7,462 nucleotides of DNA from JASKKU01 sp964416905. Its GTDB lineage: Archaea > Nanobdellota > Nanobdellia > Woesearchaeales > JASKKU01. The notes under the pieces were generated by a model. That model had not been told where the DNA came from, did no database searches, and was given only the letters and a program-made list of their open reading frames with translations. The translations under genes and the position numbers were made by a program. This document shows, in pieces, positions 5,163 through 7,462 of this stretch (positions are counted from its first letter, which is position 1; each line of letters begins with the position of its first letter). The DNA lies in NCBI GenBank assembly GCA_964416905.1, contig CAYQFL010000028.1, positions 1 to 7,462 on the forward strand, read 5' to 3'.

Positions 5163-7412
5163 TTAATCAGATTGTCTGTTCTTTGCAGCAATTTGTAGCC
5201 AGGCTTTCCATCTTGAGAAAATCTCTTTTGAATCTAGTTTTCCTAGCTCCTTTTTCACAAGGCTGGATATCTTGTGGAATTGATCGTTACTTTGAATAAC
5301 AAAATCTGCTTCAAGCAATGTTTCGTCATTTAGCTTTTCGCTCATCTTAACAAGTTCTTCTTTCACTTGTGCTCTTAGCAATATGTTGTCCCAGATTGCA
5401 TCCCAGTTTCCAGCCCATTCCCTTACATTACTGCCTATTGCTTTCAATATGTCGGAATCGCCGTTCATTAATTCGTTTGTTACAACTAAGCTGTCTTGTT
5501 CAGCGTCATATTTCATTAAGTCAACAAAACCTTTCTCAGCTAAAGGATCATTCTCCCAGTCCTTTCTAATCTCAGTTATCTGGAGAACTCTTCTTTCACG
5601 CTTTAACCCGTCAGGACTTCTTATCTGGTTAGCAACAATGATTATGTCTGTGGCTTTGAAAGATGTTTTTGGCACGTTTAAATCGTTAACAATTCTATCA
5701 TAAACGCCATAAGGAGAATCTCCGTGAATAGTTCCGGCGACAACATTGGCTAAAGCTCCGACCCTCATAGCTTCATATAATGCTCTGGCTTCCTCGCTTC
5801 TAACTTCACCAACGAACAATGCAGAATCACCGAGTCTTAAAGTTGTACGGATACCTTCTGTAGCGCTAGATTCCGCGGTTTGTTTGCTTAACGCAGAAGC
5901 AACTTTTAATTGCTGGATGTTATAACCTAAATTCTTTAAGTAATCTCCAGGCAGTTCCAAAGTATCTTCAATGGTTATAATTCTGTACTTCCTCATGACT
6001 TCTACCATTATGGCTCCAAGCAATGAGGATTTTCCTGCGCTTCTTGTACCCGCTACCAAAAATGTTCTGGAGCCGTCAATCAGAAAGCTTAGTAAACCTG
6101 CAGCGAGAGGATTAATCATTTTATGTTTGATGAATAATGGCAAGGTCCAAGGTTTGTTTCTATGTCTTCTGAAAGCGAAAGCTAACCCATTAGGGTTTAA
6201 AGGTGGAGATACAACTGCTACTCTTGCTCTTGCATAAGGCACTTCTATCTCTGTATCTAAAACAGGGTTTGCTTCATCTAAGGGCCTGCCAGAAATCATT
6301 CTCAATTTGGAAGCCCAGGATTCAGCGTCAGCTGTTGTTGGGATTATGTTGGTAAAACAATCTTCATGCTTTGCGTGAATTAAGAATACTTTCGTTTTTC
6401 CTTGAGGACTGTTTATGGTGATATCCTGTATGTTTTCATCTTCAAGCAGAATTTCAATCAAACCAAAACCAACAGTATATCTTACTAAAATCTTTGCCAT
6501 TAAATCTATTTTATTTGCATCAAGATTAACATGCTCTTGTTCGCAAAGTTCTTCAATTAAATCTCGGCCAACATTGTAAAACACATCCCTTACTCTTTTT
6601 GGGTTTGTGAATTCTTCTCTATTAGGCGTATGTTCTGTTAATATTGCCCTGGCTTTATCTAAAATGCTGTATTCCTCTTCGCTTAGTTTGAGTTCAGGTG
6701 GGATTATGTGATAAAGCTTTAACAAGCTATCAGGCAAAGAAAAAATTGTTACTTCTGTTTCATCAGGTAGAAAATAACTGTCAACAACTTCGCCTTCTCT
6801 AGGATAAGTTGCCATTAACTTAGAGAACATAAAATCAGGTTTTATGCTTGGAGAGAATATTTTTGCGTAAATCCTTCTATCCCCAACGATGTAGCCTGGC
6901 AGGTATGGCTTAACCAAAGTAATCATTTTAGTGTTTTCAAACCTTTCAATAATATCGTTGATCATCTTTATAAGATGAGAAACCTTTTCCAGATTGTCCT
7001 GGAACTCGACTTTTAGTTCCCTTCTTAATCTTACTAGTTCAACGTATGTGCCTATAGGATCGTATTTTATCTCAGAAAGAATTAATTTTTTGAATCTCAC
7101 ATAGTATTCGCTGACTTTTTTGTCAACGCCTTCTGTGTTTTTGATTAAGGAAAACTTTGCTTTGTTTTGCACTATGTATCTGTAAATTTGGGCAATCTCT
7201 TTTAAGATAGCAATCTGTTTCTCATTATATTCATAATCTCTTTTTTGAGACAACACTACTTTGGTTACATTTTGGTTTTTAAGTAATGATGAAACAATAG
7301 TATTCATGCATTCTTTGTTGTCCTCTATAGAAGGAGACAAAGGACATTGGTTGCAGTCAACCATTAAAATATAATCCTCGCCTTCAACCATCACTCTTGG
7401 TTTACAATTCAT
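5163..7412 (-). CDS. Type II/IV secretion system ATPase (FlaI/VirB11/GspE-like)
   Basis: This 749-residue cytoplasmic ATPase powers assembly of a type IV pilus-like or archaellum-like filament, working with the membrane protein encoded next to it. The catalytic core is intact: Walker A GTRSAGKSS (455-463), Asp box IITIEDTLELP (478-488), Walker B ALFVGEVRSEEA (531-542, with Glu536) and His box GTIHGDS (560-566). The sequence around EARALYEAMRVGA (541-553) is close to that of FlaI-type ATPases. The N-terminal half (about 1-300) is a long helical region, and it opens with a Cys cluster, C-x2-C-x11-C at residues 20, 23 and 35, plus Cys3. That could bind zinc or an iron-sulfur cluster. About 130 residues follow the core at the C-terminus (615-749). 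The ATG at 7412 is chosen because a promoter box lies 32 bases upstream, the N-terminal Cys cluster lies inside, and no better start is visible. Family and role are secure; whether the filament is for adhesion, DNA uptake or secretion cannot be told. Confidence 0.95.
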   Translation of the reverse strand: MNCKPRVMVEGEDYILMVDCNQCPLSPSIEDNKECMNTIVSSLLKNQNVTKVVLSQKRDYEYNEKQIAILKEIAQIYRYIVQNKAKFSLIKNTEGVDKKVSEYYVRFKKLILSEIKYDPIGTYVELVRLRRELKVEFQDNLEKVSHLIKMINDIIERFENTKMITLVKPYLPGYIVGDRRIYAKIFSPSIKPDFMFSKLMATYPREGEVVDSYFLPDETEVTIFSLPDSLLKLYHIIPPELKLSEEEYSILDKARAILTEHTPNREEFTNPKRVRDVFYNVGRDLIEELCEQEHVNLDANKIDLMAKILVRYTVGFGLIEILLEDENIQDITINSPQGKTKVFLIHAKHEDCFTNIIPTTADAESWASKLRMISGRPLDEANPVLDTEIEVPYARARVAVVSPPLNPNGLAFAFRRHRNKPWTLPLFIKHKMINPLAAGLLSFLIDGSRTFLVAGTRSAGKSSLLGAIMVEVMRKYRIITIEDTLELPGDYLKNLGYNIQQLKVASALSKQTAESSATEGIRTTLRLGDSALFVGEVRSEEARALYEAMRVGALANVVAGTIHGDSPYGVYDRIVNDLNVPKTSFKATDIIIVANQIRSPDGLKRERRVLQITEIRKDWENDPLAEKGFVDLMKYDAEQDSLVVTNELMNGDSDILKAIGSNVREWAGNWDAIWDNILLRAQVKEELVKMSEKLNDETLLEADFVIQSNDQFHKISSLVKKELGKLDSKEIFSRWKAWLQIAAKNRQSD

Positions 7413-7432
7413 CCTAAGAATTTCGTTCTTCG

Positions 7433-7450
7433 TATATTTTAAAGTTTTTG
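7433..7450 (-). promoter_or_regulatory. Promoter of the secretion ATPase operon (probably leaderless)
   Basis: The minus strand reads CAAAAACTTTAAAATATA, an A-rich BRE-like stretch followed by a TATA-like box centred about 28 bases before the ATG at 7412. Transcription would start at or just before the start codon. The only purine run near the ATG (AGG) touches it and is too close to serve as a ribosome site. This is the likely main promoter for the whole minus-strand cluster. Confidence 0.6.
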
Positions 7451-7462
7451 TTAAATGGTTAC

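Noticed and set aside
5369..5703. Two overlapping plus-strand open frames
   Set aside because: They lie antisense inside the C-terminal part of the conserved ATPase gene, have low-complexity Ser/Leu-rich translations and no promoter. They are shadows.
5971..6237. Plus-strand open frame of 88 codons
   Set aside because: It is antisense to the Walker A region of the ATPase, and the minus-strand protein is clearly the real product.
1..7462. CRISPR arrays, tRNA or rRNA genes, transposases
   Set aside because: No regularly spaced repeats, no tRNA-like conserved arms and no transposase motifs were seen on either strand.

Overview
This AT-rich window (roughly one third G+C by eye) most likely comes from an archaeon, and the base composition and gene style suggest a DPANN-type lineage such as Woesearchaeota or Pacearchaeota. 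The archaeal signs are a DUF357 protein, a FlaI/VirB11-like secretion ATPase with the archaeal form of its motifs, a membrane partner with two TadC-type domains, and promoters with BRE/TATA elements. Several genes start about 32 bases after an AT-rich promoter box with no Shine-Dalgarno sequence, which fits leaderless transcripts. No rRNA, tRNA, CRISPR array or insertion sequence was seen.

Layout. Positions 1-985 (minus strand, running off the left edge) encode a GGDEF-domain protein, a putative diguanylate cyclase with a GAF-like sensory region. Its last residues and stop codon lie outside the window. Positions 986-1201 are a divergent intergenic region with a textbook archaeal promoter for the GGDEF gene, a 12-bp palindrome in its leader, and a separate promoter for a small plus-strand DUF357 gene (1202-1492). 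The rest of the window is a minus-strand run of four genes, read from right to left: a type II/IV secretion ATPase (7412-5163), its TadC/FlaJ-like membrane platform protein (5137-3005), and two unrecognised soluble proteins of 245 and 239 residues (2952-2215 and 2208-1489). The last of these overlaps the end of the DUF357 gene tail to tail by 4 bases.

How the genes may work together. The ATPase and the polytopic membrane protein form the assembly motor of an archaeal type IV pilus-like machine. No pilin or prepilin peptidase gene is present, so these must be encoded elsewhere. The two unknown proteins are in the same orientation, close to the motor genes and separated from each other by 6 bases. 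They are candidates for uncharacterised parts or regulators of that machine. The GGDEF gene is not in this operon. A link between it and the pilus motor is only a hypothesis, although cyclic di-GMP controls pili in bacteria.
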